In this document: positions 46,983-57,969 of the stretch, piece after piece
Position numbering within the stretch: position 1 is the stretch's first letter
Layout of the letters: every line of letters begins with the position of its first letter
Assembly: GCF_003515685.1 (NCBI RefSeq)
Contig: NZ_QWEG01000011.1
Coordinates: forward strand, 124,001-188,000
DNA: 64,000 bases
Origin: Neobacillus notoginsengisoli
Lineage (GTDB): Bacteria; Bacillota; Bacilli; Bacillales; Cytobacillaceae
Direction of reading: 5' to 3'
The notes under the pieces: model-generated
Database searches by the model: none
Told to the model about the DNA's origin: nothing
Seen by the model: only the letters and a program-made list of their open reading frames with translations
Made by a program: the position numbers and the translations under genes

Positions 46983-48083
46983 TCAATACTTTACATAACG
47001 GCTAATATTCAGAAGGACACCGATTGCCATCAGCATCAGGGTCAAAGACGAACCCCCATAACTCAAGAATGGGAGGGTTATGCCAGTAACCGGCATTAGA
47101 CCAGTCACAACCCCGATATTAATCATGACTTGCACCGCAATCATAGCAACAATTCCGACTGCCAAAAAACTCCCGTATAAATCAGGTGCGCCAAGTGCAA
47201 TCCTGATGCCTCTCCATAAAAGAAGTGCAAAGAGAATCAACACTAAAGAGCCGCCTATAAACCCAAGCTCTTCCGCTAGAATGGCAAAAATAAAGTCCGT
47301 CTGTGGCTCCGGCAAGTAAAAGAACTTTTGCCTACTCTCCCCAAGACCAAGTCCAAACAAGCCGCCAGGCCCGATTGCATAAAGCGATTGGATTATTTGA
47401 AAGCCACTGTCCTGCGCATCCGACCATGGATCTAAAAACGAAGTAATCCGTTTGATCCTATAGGGAGCTGAAATGATTAGGCCGGCGAAACCAATAACAC
47501 CAAGCAGCATTAGGCCGGCAAAATGAAGAATCCTTCCTCCGGCAACGAATATCATCACCATGCATGTCCCTACCATGACAGTCCCGGTCCCAAGGTCTGG
47601 CTGAAGCATAATCATGCCAAATGCCGTAAAAACGAGTGTAAGCGATGGGACGAGCCCCTTCCTAAAGGAAGTTATCAGCTTTTGGCGTTCAGAAAGGTAT
47701 TTTGCCAGGAAGGCGATCATTGCAAGTTTCATAAATTCGGACGGTTGAATGGAGAAGGCCCCAACGCCAATCCAGCTTCTCGAGCCATTTCTCACATTTC
47801 CGATTCCGGGAATCAAGACTAATAACAAAAGAAAGAAACATACGATAATGATGACTTTTGCCCAAGTCCGCCATGTCCAATAATTTACATTCATAATAAA
47901 AAACATGGCAGCAATCCCAACCCCTGCAAAGAGCATTTGCCGTTTTGCAAAAAAGAAGGAATCATCGAATTTAAACTCCGCCCAAACAGCACTGGCGGAG
48001 TAAACCATTATGAGGCCAAATGTTAAAAGCGCCAAGGTAATAATTAACAGAATCATATCAGGAGTGTTTTTCTTAGCAGGCAC
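46983..48083 (-). CDS. spoVE: SEDS peptidoglycan polymerase SpoVE (FtsW family)
   Basis: Polytopic SEDS glycosyltransferase needed for spore cortex synthesis; it partners with SpoVD. The 366-aa protein has about ten transmembrane segments, starts with SPDxxLLIITLALLT-like MPAKKNTPDMILLIITLALL, and has VYSASAVWAEFKFDDSFFFAKRQ and the SEDS signatures GGLFGLGLGESRQKF and LPEPQTDFIFAILAEELG. It matches SpoVE rather than vegetative FtsW by position and N-terminus. The start is GTG (48081-48083). Confidence 0.93.
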   Translation of the reverse strand: MPAKKNTPDMILLIITLALLTFGLIMVYSASAVWAEFKFDDSFFFAKRQMLFAGVGIAAMFFIMNVNYWTWRTWAKVIIIVCFFLLLLVLIPGIGNVRNGSRSWIGVGAFSIQPSEFMKLAMIAFLAKYLSERQKLITSFRKGLVPSLTLVFTAFGMIMLQPDLGTGTVMVGTCMVMIFVAGGRILHFAGLMLLGVIGFAGLIISAPYRIKRITSFLDPWSDAQDSGFQIIQSLYAIGPGGLFGLGLGESRQKFFYLPEPQTDFIFAILAEELGFIGGSLVLILFALLLWRGIRIALGAPDLYGSFLAVGIVAMIAVQVMINIGVVTGLMPVTGITLPFLSYGGSSLTLMLMAIGVLLNISRYVKY

Positions 48084-48173
48084 TTGGTTACACCCTCTAA
48101 CCCGGTAAATTGGGCCTTTCCGAAGGCCGGAAACGAGTTGCGCGCGGCCGCTCCAGCAAAAGACAAGCCCTTA

Positions 48174-49523
48174 CTAAAGTTTATGCACGGCCTCGATAAA
48201 CATGTCGCCCCTGACCTCAAAAGTTTTGTACTGATCCCAGCTTGCACAGGCTGGAGACAATAGGATCACATCCCCAGGTTCTGAGAGCTGGTACGCCTTC
48301 GGTACAGCACCTTCAACATTATCGGCCCGGACAATCGTTTTTATTCCTGCCTTAATTCCTGCTTCTTCAATTTTTCCGGCCGTTTGGCCAAAAGTAACCA
48401 ATGCTTTTACTTTTTTTAATGCAAGGATTAATTCGTCAAACTCATTCCCTCTATCCAAACCGCCGGCAAGAAGAATGACCGGGGCATCAAACGCCTCCAA
48501 GGCTTTCGTTGTCGCAAGGATATTCGTAGCCTTGGAATCATTGTAAATTTTTCTGCCGCTTTTTTCTGCAACAAACTGCAAACGGTGGCGGACGCCTGTA
48601 AAGGTTTTTAAAACTATCCTGATTGCATCATTGGCAACCCCTGATAGCTTTGCAGAAGCTATAGCCGAAAGAATGTTTTCGAGGTTATGGGCACCTGGAA
48701 GCGCCACTTCGTCCCTCCTGATGATTCGTTCATCACCATACATCAGCCACCTATCCCTCACGTACGCCCCTCTTCCAAGGTCTTTTACCGCTGAAAATGG
48801 GACGAGTGTAGCTTTTGTTTTACGGGCAATTTCTTCTACTTCTTCCTGGTCCGCATTGTAAATAAAGTAATCATCTTGATCTTGATTTTTTGTAATATTT
48901 GCTTTCGCTTGATTGTATTCCGCCTTTGTTTCATGGTAATCCAGATGCGCTTCATAGAGATTGGTTAGAACTCCAATCCTAGGCTTAAACGTGTCAATAC
49001 CCATCAGTTGGAAGGAAGAAAGCTCGATGACAATTGTATTTTCCTTTGTGGCCTCTTGGGCGACCCCGGATGCGACCGTCCCGATATTGCCGGCAATGAG
49101 GGGATGCTTCGCACCTTCCTTAAGCATTTCAAAGATCAGTGTTGTTGTAGTGGTTTTGCCATTCGTCCCTGTGATCGCGATGAAAGGAGCTTCAGATATC
49201 TGGTATGCAAGTTCCACTTCGGTAATGACTGGAATGTTTTTTTCAAAGGCTCTTTTGACCATCGGATTTGAATAGGGAATGCCCGGATTCTTCACAACAA
49301 GCTCGAACCCTTCTTCCATAAGTTCGACTGGATGGCTCCCGCAAATGACTGTAATCCCCTGCTCCAAAAGCCCTTGGGCCTCTGTATTTTCCGAAAGGGG
49401 TTTGAAATCATTCACGGTGACAAACGCGCCTAACTTATGGAGCAGTGCGGCGGCAGTGACTCCGCTTTTCGCCAGGCCCAATACAAGAATTTTTTTATGC
49501 TGATACGTATCAATAGTAAACAC
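48174..49523 (-). CDS. murD: UDP-N-acetylmuramoyl-L-alanine:D-glutamate ligase
   Basis: Adds D-glutamate to the muropeptide precursor. The protein has [15 protein letters not shown] at the N-terminus, the ATP loop [13 protein letters not shown], an ELSSFQLMG segment, and [11 protein letters not shown] plus [15 protein letters not shown] start at GTG 49521-49523, which forms TAGTG with the mraY stop and has GAGG 9 bases upstream (449 aa); a GTG 9 bases earlier is an alternative. Confidence 0.96.
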   Translation of the reverse strand: MFTIDTYQHKKILVLGLAKSGVTAAALLHKLGAFVTVNDFKPLSENTEAQGLLEQGITVICGSHPVELMEEGFELVVKNPGIPYSNPMVKRAFEKNIPVITEVELAYQISEAPFIAITGTNGKTTTTTLIFEMLKEGAKHPLIAGNIGTVASGVAQEATKENTIVIELSSFQLMGIDTFKPRIGVLTNLYEAHLDYHETKAEYNQAKANITKNQDQDDYFIYNADQEEVEEIARKTKATLVPFSAVKDLGRGAYVRDRWLMYGDERIIRRDEVALPGAHNLENILSAIASAKLSGVANDAIRIVLKTFTGVRHRLQFVAEKSGRKIYNDSKATNILATTKALEAFDAPVILLAGGLDRGNEFDELILALKKVKALVTFGQTAGKIEEAGIKAGIKTIVRADNVEGAVPKAYQLSEPGDVILLSPACASWDQYKTFEVRGDMFIEAVHKL

Positions 49524-50497
49524 TACAACCACACCTCAATATAGATTCCGAGTATTGCCAGCAGCAGGCCTACGGACCAAAAAGTAACGACGACACGCCA
49601 TTCAGACCAGCCTGATAATTCATAGTGATGATGAAGCGGGCTCATTTTAAATATTCTTTTTCCAGTCGTTTTAAATGAGATGACTTGCAGGATGACTGAA
49701 AGTGTTTCAATTACAAACACTCCGCCAATCACAAGTAGCAGGATTTCCAGACCGGTCAATATGGACAATGCGGCAATCGCCCCACCCAAGGCGAGGGAAC
49801 CTGTATCTCCCATAAAAACTTTCGCGGGGTGTGAGTTGAAAACGAGGAACCCTAATACCGCGCCTACAACCGCTACACTAAAAATCGATAATTCAAATTG
49901 TGACTGGTTCCATGCTAGAACTGCATATGCGCCAAAAGCGATTGCCGCTGTACCGGATACTAGCCCGTCAAGGCCATCGGTCAGATTTACTGCATTCGAA
50001 AAACCAACAAGCCAGAAAATGACAAACAACAGATAGATCCAGCCTAGGTGGATGGGTTCATCGCTAAACGGCAATCTTATGGCAGAAGGCAGCTCACTAC
50101 TTCTGTAAAGAAGATAAAAAATAACAGAGATGATGATTTGGCCAAGCAACTTTTGTTTAGACGTAAGGCCAAGGTTTCTCTTCATTGCTACTTTGATGAA
50201 ATCATCAAGAAAGCCAAGAAGCCCAAAGCCGGCTGTAACAATAATCAGCATATACGTTTTAGCTGTCGGTTCTGCATATTTCCCAACCATTACAATTGTT
50301 GTGATGATAACGGACAGCAGGATCATCAAGCCGCCCATTGTCGGAGTACCCGATTTTTTTTGGTGCGACTTAGGGCCTTCTTCCCTAATGCTTTGCCCGA
50401 ATTTCAGCCTCCTTAAAAATGGAATGAAAACAGGCGACGTAAGAACGGTTATTAAAAACGCCATTAAAATCGTAAATAAGATGACTTGCTCAAGCAT
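49523..50497 (-). CDS. mraY: Phospho-N-acetylmuramoyl-pentapeptide transferase
   Basis: Membrane enzyme that forms lipid I. Starting at ATG 50495-50497 it is 324 aa, the same length as in B. subtilis. It begins [19 protein letters not shown] and has ten hydrophobic segments. The catalytic motifs are [21 protein letters not shown] and [13 protein letters not shown], with [10 protein letters not shown] near the C-terminus. Confidence 0.97.
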   Translation of the reverse strand: MLEQVILFTILMAFLITVLTSPVFIPFLRRLKFGQSIREEGPKSHQKKSGTPTMGGLMILLSVIITTIVMVGKYAEPTAKTYMLIIVTAGFGLLGFLDDFIKVAMKRNLGLTSKQKLLGQIIISVIFYLLYRSSELPSAIRLPFSDEPIHLGWIYLLFVIFWLVGFSNAVNLTDGLDGLVSGTAAIAFGAYAVLAWNQSQFELSIFSVAVVGAVLGFLVFNSHPAKVFMGDTGSLALGGAIAALSILTGLEILLLVIGGVFVIETLSVILQVISFKTTGKRIFKMSPLHHHYELSGWSEWRVVVTFWSVGLLLAILGIYIEVWL

Positions 50498-50654
50498 GGG
50501 TATTCCCCCTTCCTGGGCCAGCGGCAATAGCGTTTTCCAATATTACCGCTCCTTCATAGGAATCCTTTTCCAAGATGTCAAAATGATAATAAGTAAGGTA
50601 AGTATTCGTGGTAATCATATCTATCTACTATCTCCAATGTATTTTTTTCGGTTT

Positions 50655-52118
50655 TTAGGCCTTATTCAGCACAGCATTTCTCGCGATGACCCGGTCATCG
50701 AAATCATATTTTATCCCCTTGATTTCCTGATAAGTTTCATGTCCTTTCCCGGCAATCAGAATCACATCTCCGGTTTTGGCTTCATTGACGGCAAATTCAA
50801 TCGCTTCCTTACGGTCAGGAATCACTTTGTAGTCCCTACCCTGAACGCCTTTCTCCATATCACGGAGAATCTCGATTGGGTCCTCATTTCGGGGGTTGTC
50901 AGACGTTAAAATTGGATTTGTCGCGTAATCACATGCAATTTTTGCCATCAGCGGCCTTTTTGCACTGTCACGGTTACCTCCACATCCAGCAATAACATAA
51001 ATATCTTTTTCAGCAAATTCCCTAATGGTCGCCAGGACGTTTTCCAAACTGTCAGGGGTATGGGCATAATCAACGATAATAGTAAAGTCCTGCCCTGCAT
51101 TGACAAGTTCAAATCTTCCTGCGACGCCCTTGATCCGTTCGAGCGAGCGTATAGCGTCCTCGAGGCTGATTCCTGAAACGGCCGCAGCGCCAATTGCAGC
51201 TAGTGCATTGTAAACATTGAACTTGCCAACCTGCTTCATTTTGACAGGAAAAGTTCTCCCTGCAGTTTCAAGTGTAAAAGCTGTTCCCTGCGGGGACAAG
51301 ACAATATCAACAGCGCGTAAATCAGCCTTCTTGTCAATTCCATATGTAAGGACATGGGCGGCAGTTGCCCGGATAAAATCAACTGTAGCTGCATCATCCG
51401 CATTTAATATCGCAAACTTTGGGGCAGTGCCTGAATACGTATTCCCGAGCTGGGAAAACAGCAGGCTTTTGGCATATTTATACCTATCCATTGTCTTATG
51501 ATAATCAAGATGGTCCTGAGTCAAGTTTGTGAATACTGCTACATTAAAATCTGTGCCATGCACTCTGCCAAGGTCCAACGCATGGGATGAGACTTCCATG
51601 ACAGCGTGTTTGACACCCGAGTCTGCCATTTTCCGGAATGTTTTTTGCAAAACAAGGCTTTCTGGGGTTGTATTTTTTGTTTCTAATTTAACATCGCCAA
51701 TCTTTGTATACATCGTGCCAATTAACCCCGTCTTGCTCCCCGCATCAGCAAAGATCCTCTCAATCAAATGCGAGGTGGTCGTTTTCCCATTCGTCCCTGT
51801 AATGCCAGTTAAGTGAAACTGCTTGCTTGGATGGCCATAAAAAGCATCGGCCAGAATCGCCTTTGCCCTCGTTGTATCCGGAACAATTACGACCGGTACG
51901 CCAACTTCAAGCTTGCGCTCGGAGACAATGGCAACTGCCCCCCTCTCAACCGCTTCCGGGGCAAAATCATGTCCGTCAGCTGTATATCCTTTTATGCAAA
52001 TAAAAAGGCTGCCTTCCCGGACCTTCCTGTGGTTGTTTTCCACCGAGCTGATTTCCGGGTTCCCGCCTGGGAATGGACCTAGCAAATAGAGGCTCTTTAA
52101 TAGGTCATGCAATTTCAT
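50655..52118 (-). CDS. murE: UDP-MurNAc-tripeptide synthetase, meso-DAP-adding
   Basis: Adds the third residue to the muropeptide. The 487-aa protein has the ATP loop [28 protein letters not shown], and SDNPRNEDP in the C-terminal third. The DNPR motif is diagnostic for meso-diaminopimelate specificity, so the cell wall is of the DAP type. Distance to mraY (157 bp) is larger than elsewhere in the cluster and contains no gene. Confidence 0.97.
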   Translation of the reverse strand: MKLHDLLKSLYLLGPFPGGNPEISSVENNHRKVREGSLFICIKGYTADGHDFAPEAVERGAVAIVSERKLEVGVPVVIVPDTTRAKAILADAFYGHPSKQFHLTGITGTNGKTTTSHLIERIFADAGSKTGLIGTMYTKIGDVKLETKNTTPESLVLQKTFRKMADSGVKHAVMEVSSHALDLGRVHGTDFNVAVFTNLTQDHLDYHKTMDRYKYAKSLLFSQLGNTYSGTAPKFAILNADDAATVDFIRATAAHVLTYGIDKKADLRAVDIVLSPQGTAFTLETAGRTFPVKMKQVGKFNVYNALAAIGAAAVSGISLEDAIRSLERIKGVAGRFELVNAGQDFTIIVDYAHTPDSLENVLATIREFAEKDIYVIAGCGGNRDSAKRPLMAKIACDYATNPILTSDNPRNEDPIEILRDMEKGVQGRDYKVIPDRKEAIEFAVNEAKTGDVILIAGKGHETYQEIKGIKYDFDDRVIARNAVLNKA

Positions 52119-52248
52119 TTCTTTTTCAATCCTCTCATATCAAACAATCGTTACCTATTTTACATGAAACAGTTTCTTTTCGCCATTAATCCATAAGCCT
52201 TTTTTTTACGATAAAAATTACCTGAAATCCCTTGTTGATACAGGGAAA

Positions 52249-52276
52249 AAGGCGGCAAGGATTACGCCGCCTTTTT
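52249..52276 (-). terminator. spoVD terminator
   Basis: AAGGCGGC pairs with GCCGCCTT around GTAATCCTT, followed by TTTTT on the minus strand, immediately after the spoVD stop. It should isolate sporulation-specific spoVD from murE. Confidence 0.9.
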
Positions 52277-52280
52277 TATT

Positions 52281-54200
52281 TTATTCCTTTTTGCCAAAAT
52301 AAAGAATGATTGTTGAGCCTTCCTTGACTCTCGTTCCCGCCTGAGGCAGTTGTTTCATGACAACATCACCATCGCCTTTCGCTTCGATCCTCAGGTTGAT
52401 CATTTGCTCACTGATTTCTTTCTTTGTAAGCCCTTCTAACTCAGGCATCGCAATCATGGGCACATCTGTCCAAGTCTTTTTCTTTTCGATTTGTTCATGC
52501 CTCGGTTTAACTCCAAGCGCAATCAAGGAGTCCTTCATAATATTTCCAACAATCGGCGCCGATACAACTCCGCCGAATTGTACAGTCCCCTTCGGATTAT
52601 CAACAGCGACATAAACAACGAGTTGTGGCTTATCGGCTGGCGCGAAACCAATAAATGAAACTATATGGTTGTTTTCAAGATATCTTCCACCCTGCGCCTT
52701 TTGGGCAGTCCCGGTCTTTCCGCCTACCCTGTAGGAATCAATGAATGCTTTCCCCCCGGTTCCTTGTGCTACAACGCTTTCTAGAGCAAATCGGAGTTGT
52801 TTGGATGTTTCTTCAGAGATGACTTTTCGTTTCAGGCTTGGCGAGTTTTTCATGACAATCTGCCCTGACGCTGGGTCAATCAGTTCTTTTGCAATATAAG
52901 GTGTATACAAATACCCACCATTTACCGCTGCTGCTACCGCCGAAACCTGCTGAATGGGGGTGACCGAAACCCCTTGGCCAAATGCGGTTGTAGCTAGTTC
53001 AACAGGTCCGACACGGTCCATCTTGAAAAGGATCCCCGTCCCCTCTCCCTGCAGGTCTATTCCTGTTTTTTCCCCAAACCCAAATCCTTTTATATAACTG
53101 AATAGCTTTTCCTTTCCGAGTCTTTCACCAAGTTCGACAAAACCTGGGTTGCAGGAGTTTTGTACGACCTCAAGGAAAGTTTGGCTTCCGTGTCCGCCCC
53201 TTTTCCAGCATTTAAGCCTGGCGCCGCCTACTGTGACGCTTCCGGAATCATGAAAATGCTCTTTCTCCAAATTCACTTTCCCTTCCTCAAGTGCGGCGGC
53301 GAGGGTGATGATTTTAAAAGTAGAACCAGGTTCATAGGTGCTCCAGACAGGCAGGTTCCGGTTATAGACTTCCTGGGGAACAGATCGGAAATCTGCAGGG
53401 TCAAATGTCGGTCTGCTTGACATGGCCAAAATTTCCCCATTGTTCGGGTTCATGACAATCGCAATCAATCCATCTGGATTATATGTCTTCTGGGCGATTT
53501 CCAATTCCCTTTCTACAATCGTCTGTATCTTCGTATCAATCGTCAGCTTTAAATCCAAGCCATCGGTTGGCGGCTCATAGTCATCAGCCATATCGTCCAT
53601 CCTGCGGCCCTTTGCATCAGCATAAAATTGGACAGAACCTTTTTCTCCGCTTAGCTCTTTATCATAAAACAATTCGAGTCCCATTAACCCTTGATTGTCA
53701 ATTCCAGCAAAGCCGAGGACATGGGACAAATATTTTCCATATGGGTAATGGCGCTTCGAGTCGCCGCCAATATAGATCCCCTTCAATCCAAGTGCGCGTA
53801 TTTCCTTCGCCTTGGCATGGGATATTTTTCTCCCCGCTGGCAGACGGATCATGGACTCCGTTTCAACCAGGCTTTTCAAGATACGTTCTTTCGGCGCTTT
53901 TAAGATGGCAGCAAGCCTGGAGGCTGTATCCTCCGGATCGATAATTTGCCTCGGAACGACCCATACAGTCGGAGCACTAATATTGGTGGCGAGAGGCACT
54001 CCGTTCCGGTCAACGATTTCTCCTCTTTCCGGAGCAAAAGGTATTTCCCGGCTCCATGAGTTCTTTGCCCTGTCAGTCAGCATATCGCCCATAAAAAACT
54101 GCACATAACCAAGGCGAACATCAATAATGAGAAACACTGCGACACCAATGAATAGGACTGCCAATAACCGTTTTCTTACAGTTACATTCGAAACCCGCAT
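52281..54200 (-). CDS. spoVD: Sporulation-specific penicillin-binding protein SpoVD
   Basis: Class B PBP (transpeptidase) for spore cortex synthesis, acting with SpoVE. The 639-aa protein has an N-terminal transmembrane anchor (about 10-30), a PBP dimerisation domain starting near PERGEIVDRNGVPLATN, and a transpeptidase domain with the active site STYEPGSTFK (Ser293, Lys296), SCN (QNSCNPGF) and KTG (GGKTGTAQ). One C-terminal PASTA domain (MPELEGLTKKEISEQM) ends the protein. It is closest to B. subtilis SpoVD. Confidence 0.96.
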   Translation of the reverse strand: MRVSNVTVRKRLLAVLFIGVAVFLIIDVRLGYVQFFMGDMLTDRAKNSWSREIPFAPERGEIVDRNGVPLATNISAPTVWVVPRQIIDPEDTASRLAAILKAPKERILKSLVETESMIRLPAGRKISHAKAKEIRALGLKGIYIGGDSKRHYPYGKYLSHVLGFAGIDNQGLMGLELFYDKELSGEKGSVQFYADAKGRRMDDMADDYEPPTDGLDLKLTIDTKIQTIVERELEIAQKTYNPDGLIAIVMNPNNGEILAMSSRPTFDPADFRSVPQEVYNRNLPVWSTYEPGSTFKIITLAAALEEGKVNLEKEHFHDSGSVTVGGARLKCWKRGGHGSQTFLEVVQNSCNPGFVELGERLGKEKLFSYIKGFGFGEKTGIDLQGEGTGILFKMDRVGPVELATTAFGQGVSVTPIQQVSAVAAAVNGGYLYTPYIAKELIDPASGQIVMKNSPSLKRKVISEETSKQLRFALESVVAQGTGGKAFIDSYRVGGKTGTAQKAQGGRYLENNHIVSFIGFAPADKPQLVVYVAVDNPKGTVQFGGVVSAPIVGNIMKDSLIALGVKPRHEQIEKKKTWTDVPMIAMPELEGLTKKEISEQMINLRIEAKGDGDVVMKQLPQAGTRVKEGSTIILYFGKKE

Positions 54201-54316
54201 TCAGAACGCTCCCCCTTCTTTCTTGCATCCTTCCCGTTGTCTGGCAGCGAGAAAATTGCAGCCTCTTAAGAAGGACATGCCTATCGTTCATTTTTATGCG
54301 GTGTGTACAAAAAATA

Positions 54317-54349
54317 GAACGCCGGCAGATTTTCCCGCCGGCGGAGTTC
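54317..54349 (-). terminator. pbpB terminator
   Basis: GAAC and GCCGGC pair with GCCGGC and GTTC around a loop, then TATTTTTT on the minus strand. It overlaps the pbpB stop codon. A short A/T-rich gap then leads to spoVD, which can have its own sporulation promoter. Confidence 0.75.
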
Positions 54350-56561
54350 ACTCTTTTATTTCTGGGTCTTTTTTTTCTTTTTCCTTTGCATGATTCTGTT
54401 CACGGGGAGTTTCGAGCTGAACCGTTAGCTGGTCACCGCCTTTAATTGGCGCACCCTTAGTAATACTTTGTTTTACAACATAGCCTGATCCTTTAAAATT
54501 TAATTTTAAATCTGTCAGGGTTGCGGCTTTCATGACATCCCTTATTGACCAGCCCGCCATATCCGGCATAACGGCTTTCCCGTTCGTCTTTAGGATGACC
54601 TTTTCACCCTCCAATGCTGTTGCGCCGGCTGTTGGCACTTGTTCGGCAACCTCGCTTCCATCCCCGATGACAATGACATCATATCCTTTTGCTTCAAGAT
54701 CCCTTTTCGCATTAACAGCAGGTTCTCCTTTAAGGTCGGGGAGCTTTCCGCTCATTACTGGCGCCTGCGTCGAAGGTTTAATATTTAAATATTGAAGGCT
54801 GTTCTTCATAACGGAATTAAAAATCATGGAAACCGGCAACGAGCCTTTGAAATAGCTGTCTATTTCAGGCTGCTGTACTGCGACATAGACGATGAGCTCA
54901 GGGTTATCCGCTGGTGCCATGCCTAGAAATGAGAAAATATAGTTTCCGGCTCCACTTAAATATCCGTGTCCCTGTGACAACTCCGCGGTTCCTGTTTTCC
55001 CCGCCACGCTATACCCTTCAATATTGTAGCGGTTGTGACCCGTTCCTTTCGGGGAAGTGATTACAGTTTCAAGTATATCCCTCACCTTTTTTGCGGCTTC
55101 AGGAGTGATTGGTTCAGAAACAACCTCTGGCTTTATTTCCTCAATTGTTTCGCCTGTATCATAATCCGTAATTTTTTTGATTACATGGGGCTTCATCATC
55201 TTGCCATCATTAGCAATCGCGGTCGCCGCCTGAACTTGCTGGATAGCAGTTACCGCTGTTCCTTGTCCGAAGGATGTTGTTATTTTTTCAATAGGCCATT
55301 CATATCTCAACTGGCTCGTTGCTTCCGAAGGCAAGTCAATACCTGTCGGCTTATCGAGTCCGAACCTTGTTAAGTATTCACGGAAGGTGTCAAAGCCCAG
55401 TTTCTCCTTGGCCATTTTTGCAAACGCGACGTTCGAGGATCTCTGGACGCCTTCGAGATAAGTAATGGTACCCCATCCACTGCCGTTATGGTCCTTAATT
55501 GGCTTATCTCGTTTTGTTACTTGATACGAGCCTGATTTGTATGGCTCATTTGGCTTAAAGACCCCTTCGTTCACCGCGGCGGCCAATGTAAAGATTTTCA
55601 TTGTCGAACCTGGTTCAAATGGATACTCAATGGCTTCATTATGCCAGGCTTTTTCAATCCCTTCCCTCGTTTTGGGATCAAATGTCGGCCTTTGGCCCAT
55701 TGCAAGGATTTCTCCAGTCTTAGGATCCGCTACAATCGCAATGATTTTTTTCGGATTATATTCTTCTACGGTCTTATTCAAGGCATCTTCCAAAAACGTC
55801 TGGATTTTTCTATCCAAGGTCAGATAAATATCATTCCCATTCTTTGCCGGTGTAACAAGTTCTTTTCCGCTTGGAAGTAGATAGCCCCACAAATCGCTTT
55901 CGTACTCAATCTTCCCGCTTTCACCTTTAAGGCGCTTGTCCATCAACTTCTCGATACCCAGTTTTCCGAAACTCGCATAGGTGCCATTTTCCCTTTCCTT
56001 TCTCTCTACGAATCCGACAAGGTGGGAGGCAAAAATTCCATTCGGATAAAATCGCTTGGAATCGCGTTTAAAGGTTATCCCGGGCAGCTTTTCAGCTTCA
56101 ATTTCTTTTTTCGTCTGGAAAGGAATGTCCCTCCCGGCTTTTCCGAATTCAACCTGGAAAAGTTCCGGCTTCTCCTTCTTTTTTTCAAGAATCCTTATTA
56201 TTTCACTTTCTTTCATATCAATATATTTTGCTAGTTTCGCCGCGGTCATTTCAGGGTTGACAATATGTTTGGGATTTTCAGGATCCGTCGTCATTTTTTC
56301 ATCTAGAATGGCGATTAGAGTGTAAGAGGCTGTATCTTCGGCGATTACCTCTCCGGACCGGTCCTTAATCGCTCCCCTGGCTGCTTCAATCGTGCCGTAC
56401 CGTGTGTGTTTTTGTTCTGCCTTGGCTGCCAGCGGTTGGCCAGCCGCCTCTCCAGTGATGCCGATGACCGAAAAGCGGTATAGGATGACAAAAAAGAGCA
56501 GGCTGAATACAAAAAACAATCCAACTGCTCCTTTGTTCATATTTGGTTGTTTCTTGGCCAT
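54348..56561 (-). CDS. pbpB: Penicillin-binding protein 2B (FtsI-type)
   Basis: Essential division transpeptidase. The 737-aa protein has an N-terminal transmembrane segment (about 12-34), a dimerisation domain beginning ARGAIKDRSGEVIAED, a transpeptidase domain with PGSTMK (Ser319, Lys322), SSN (QRSSNVAF) and KTGTAE, and two C-terminal PASTA repeats (PDLKGEPAVNAKRDLE and PDMAGWSIRDVMKAA). It follows ftsL by 2 bases. Confidence 0.96.
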   Translation of the reverse strand: MAKKQPNMNKGAVGLFFVFSLLFFVILYRFSVIGITGEAAGQPLAAKAEQKHTRYGTIEAARGAIKDRSGEVIAEDTASYTLIAILDEKMTTDPENPKHIVNPEMTAAKLAKYIDMKESEIIRILEKKKEKPELFQVEFGKAGRDIPFQTKKEIEAEKLPGITFKRDSKRFYPNGIFASHLVGFVERKERENGTYASFGKLGIEKLMDKRLKGESGKIEYESDLWGYLLPSGKELVTPAKNGNDIYLTLDRKIQTFLEDALNKTVEEYNPKKIIAIVADPKTGEILAMGQRPTFDPKTREGIEKAWHNEAIEYPFEPGSTMKIFTLAAAVNEGVFKPNEPYKSGSYQVTKRDKPIKDHNGSGWGTITYLEGVQRSSNVAFAKMAKEKLGFDTFREYLTRFGLDKPTGIDLPSEATSQLRYEWPIEKITTSFGQGTAVTAIQQVQAATAIANDGKMMKPHVIKKITDYDTGETIEEIKPEVVSEPITPEAAKKVRDILETVITSPKGTGHNRYNIEGYSVAGKTGTAELSQGHGYLSGAGNYIFSFLGMAPADNPELIVYVAVQQPEIDSYFKGSLPVSMIFNSVMKNSLQYLNIKPSTQAPVMSGKLPDLKGEPAVNAKRDLEAKGYDVIVIGDGSEVAEQVPTAGATALEGEKVILKTNGKAVMPDMAGWSIRDVMKAATLTDLKLNFKGSGYVVKQSITKGAPIKGGDQLTVQLETPREQNHAKEKEKKDPEIKE

Positions 56562-56563
56562 CT

Positions 56564-56920
56564 TTATTGCACAACCTTGACGTTATTTTCATTAAGATTT
56601 AAGCCATGTTCCTTCGCTTTTAACATAATCCTGTCATATTTGCTTAATTCTTTTACTTGAACCTTCAAGTCTGCGTTGACTCTTTCTTGGTCATTGATGG
56701 AGGTTTTCACTTCCTGAATATCTTTATTAACTTTGTAAATCGCCGATTGGGCAGTAACAATCTGAACAGCTCCGAAACAAAGAAGGGCAGCGAATAGTAC
56801 CCAGATTAATTTTTCACCTGGCGTAACCTGATGCCATAACGCCCTTTTTCTTTCCGGTTTTGTAACGTGTTGCCTTTCTTGGCTCTGCTGTTCCTGGAGT
56901 TTTCTGGCTAAACTGCTCAT
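56564..56920 (-). CDS. ftsL: Cell-division protein FtsL
   Basis: Small bitopic protein that forms a trimer with DivIB and DivIC. The 118-aa product has a charged cytoplasmic N-terminus with KPERKRALWHQVTPGEK, a transmembrane helix about 37-57, and an extracytoplasmic coiled coil of about 40 residues (VNKDIQEVKTSINDQERVN). It starts at ATG 56918-56920 between rsmH and pbpB. Confidence 0.94.
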   Translation of the reverse strand: MSSLARKLQEQQSQERQHVTKPERKRALWHQVTPGEKLIWVLFAALLCFGAVQIVTAQSAIYKVNKDIQEVKTSINDQERVNADLKVQVKELSKYDRIMLKAKEHGLNLNENNVKVVQ

Positions 56921-56975
56921 TCTTTCCCCTCCTGAACTTTTTCCTCTTTTATCTCATCTAGTTCTCACGAATTTC

Positions 56976-57908
56976 TTATCGTTTTTCAGCAATTCTTAAT
57001 TTGGCCGATCTGGCCCGGTTATTTTCCTCGAGTTCTAATTCCGATGGTACAATCGGCTTTCTGTTAATTAGTTTTAATTCGGGCTCAAATTCCTCTGGAA
57101 TGACTGGCAGGCCAGGCGGTAGAGGAGGTGTTTCAGAAGCCTGCTTAAATGCTGCTTTGCAAATCCGGTCTTCGAGTGAGTGAAAGGTGATAACGGATAT
57201 CCTCCCTCCACTTTTTAAAAGGCTGATTGCCTGCTTTAACGATTTTTCAAAAACACCTAGTTCATCGTTCACCGCTATTCTGATTGCTTGAAAAATCCGC
57301 TTAGCGGGATGGCCGCCTTTCCTTCTGGCGGGCGCAGGTATTGCCTCTTTGATTAATTCGACGAGTTCAAAAGTAGTTTCTACTGGCTTTTTCACTCTTG
57401 CCGCTTCTATTTTCCTGGCAATTTGCTTAGAGAACTTTTCTTCTCCATAACGGAAAAAAATCCTCACAAGGTCTTCATATGGCCAGTGGTTGACAATATC
57501 GTAAGCGGAAATGTCTGCGCTCCGGTCCATTCTCATATCGAGCGGGGCATCATGGTGATAACTGAATCCGCGTTCCGGAGTGTCTAGCTGGGGAGACGAA
57601 ACGCCGAGATCATATAAAATACCATCTACGTTATGTATCCCAATCTCCTCGAGTTCACTTTCAAGGTGAAGAAAATTACTTTTAATGATCGTAAGCTTGT
57701 CCTCATAGCCACGAAGCTTTTCTTTAGCATTAAGGATTGCTGTCTCATCCTGGTCAAATGCAATCAGCCTGCCACCTTCGCCGAGCCGCCGCACAATTTC
57801 GAAGCTATGGCCCGCTCCGCCAAGGGTACAATCAACATACGTTCCATCAGGCTTGATGTTCAAGCCGTCTACTGCTTCGTTCAATAACACTGTTGTATGA
57901 TCAAACAT
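56976..57908 (-). CDS. rsmH: 16S rRNA (cytosine1402-N4)-methyltransferase
   Basis: SAM-dependent enzyme that modifies C1402 in the decoding centre. With ATG at 57906-57908 (AAAGGTGG 6 bases upstream) it has 310 aa. Motifs are [16 protein letters not shown] at the start, the SAM loop [23 protein letters not shown] and [14 protein letters not shown]. An in-frame TTG or ATG upstream would add six residues lacking in the family. It lies between mraZ and ftsL. Confidence 0.97.
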   Translation of the reverse strand: MFDHTTVLLNEAVDGLNIKPDGTYVDCTLGGAGHSFEIVRRLGEGGRLIAFDQDETAILNAKEKLRGYEDKLTIIKSNFLHLESELEEIGIHNVDGILYDLGVSSPQLDTPERGFSYHHDAPLDMRMDRSADISAYDIVNHWPYEDLVRIFFRYGEEKFSKQIARKIEAARVKKPVETTFELVELIKEAIPAPARRKGGHPAKRIFQAIRIAVNDELGVFEKSLKQAISLLKSGGRISVITFHSLEDRICKAAFKQASETPPLPPGLPVIPEEFEPELKLINRKPIVPSELELEENNRARSAKLRIAEKR

Positions 57909-57969
57909 GCCAAGCCACCTTTCCAATCGAACGACACTTAAAAAGAATTATACTAAAATAATATTCCCT

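Noticed and set aside
50130-50909. 259-codon open frame opposite mraY and murE
   Set aside because: Spans two genes and the gap between them; hydrophobic composition reflects the complement of MraY membrane codons.
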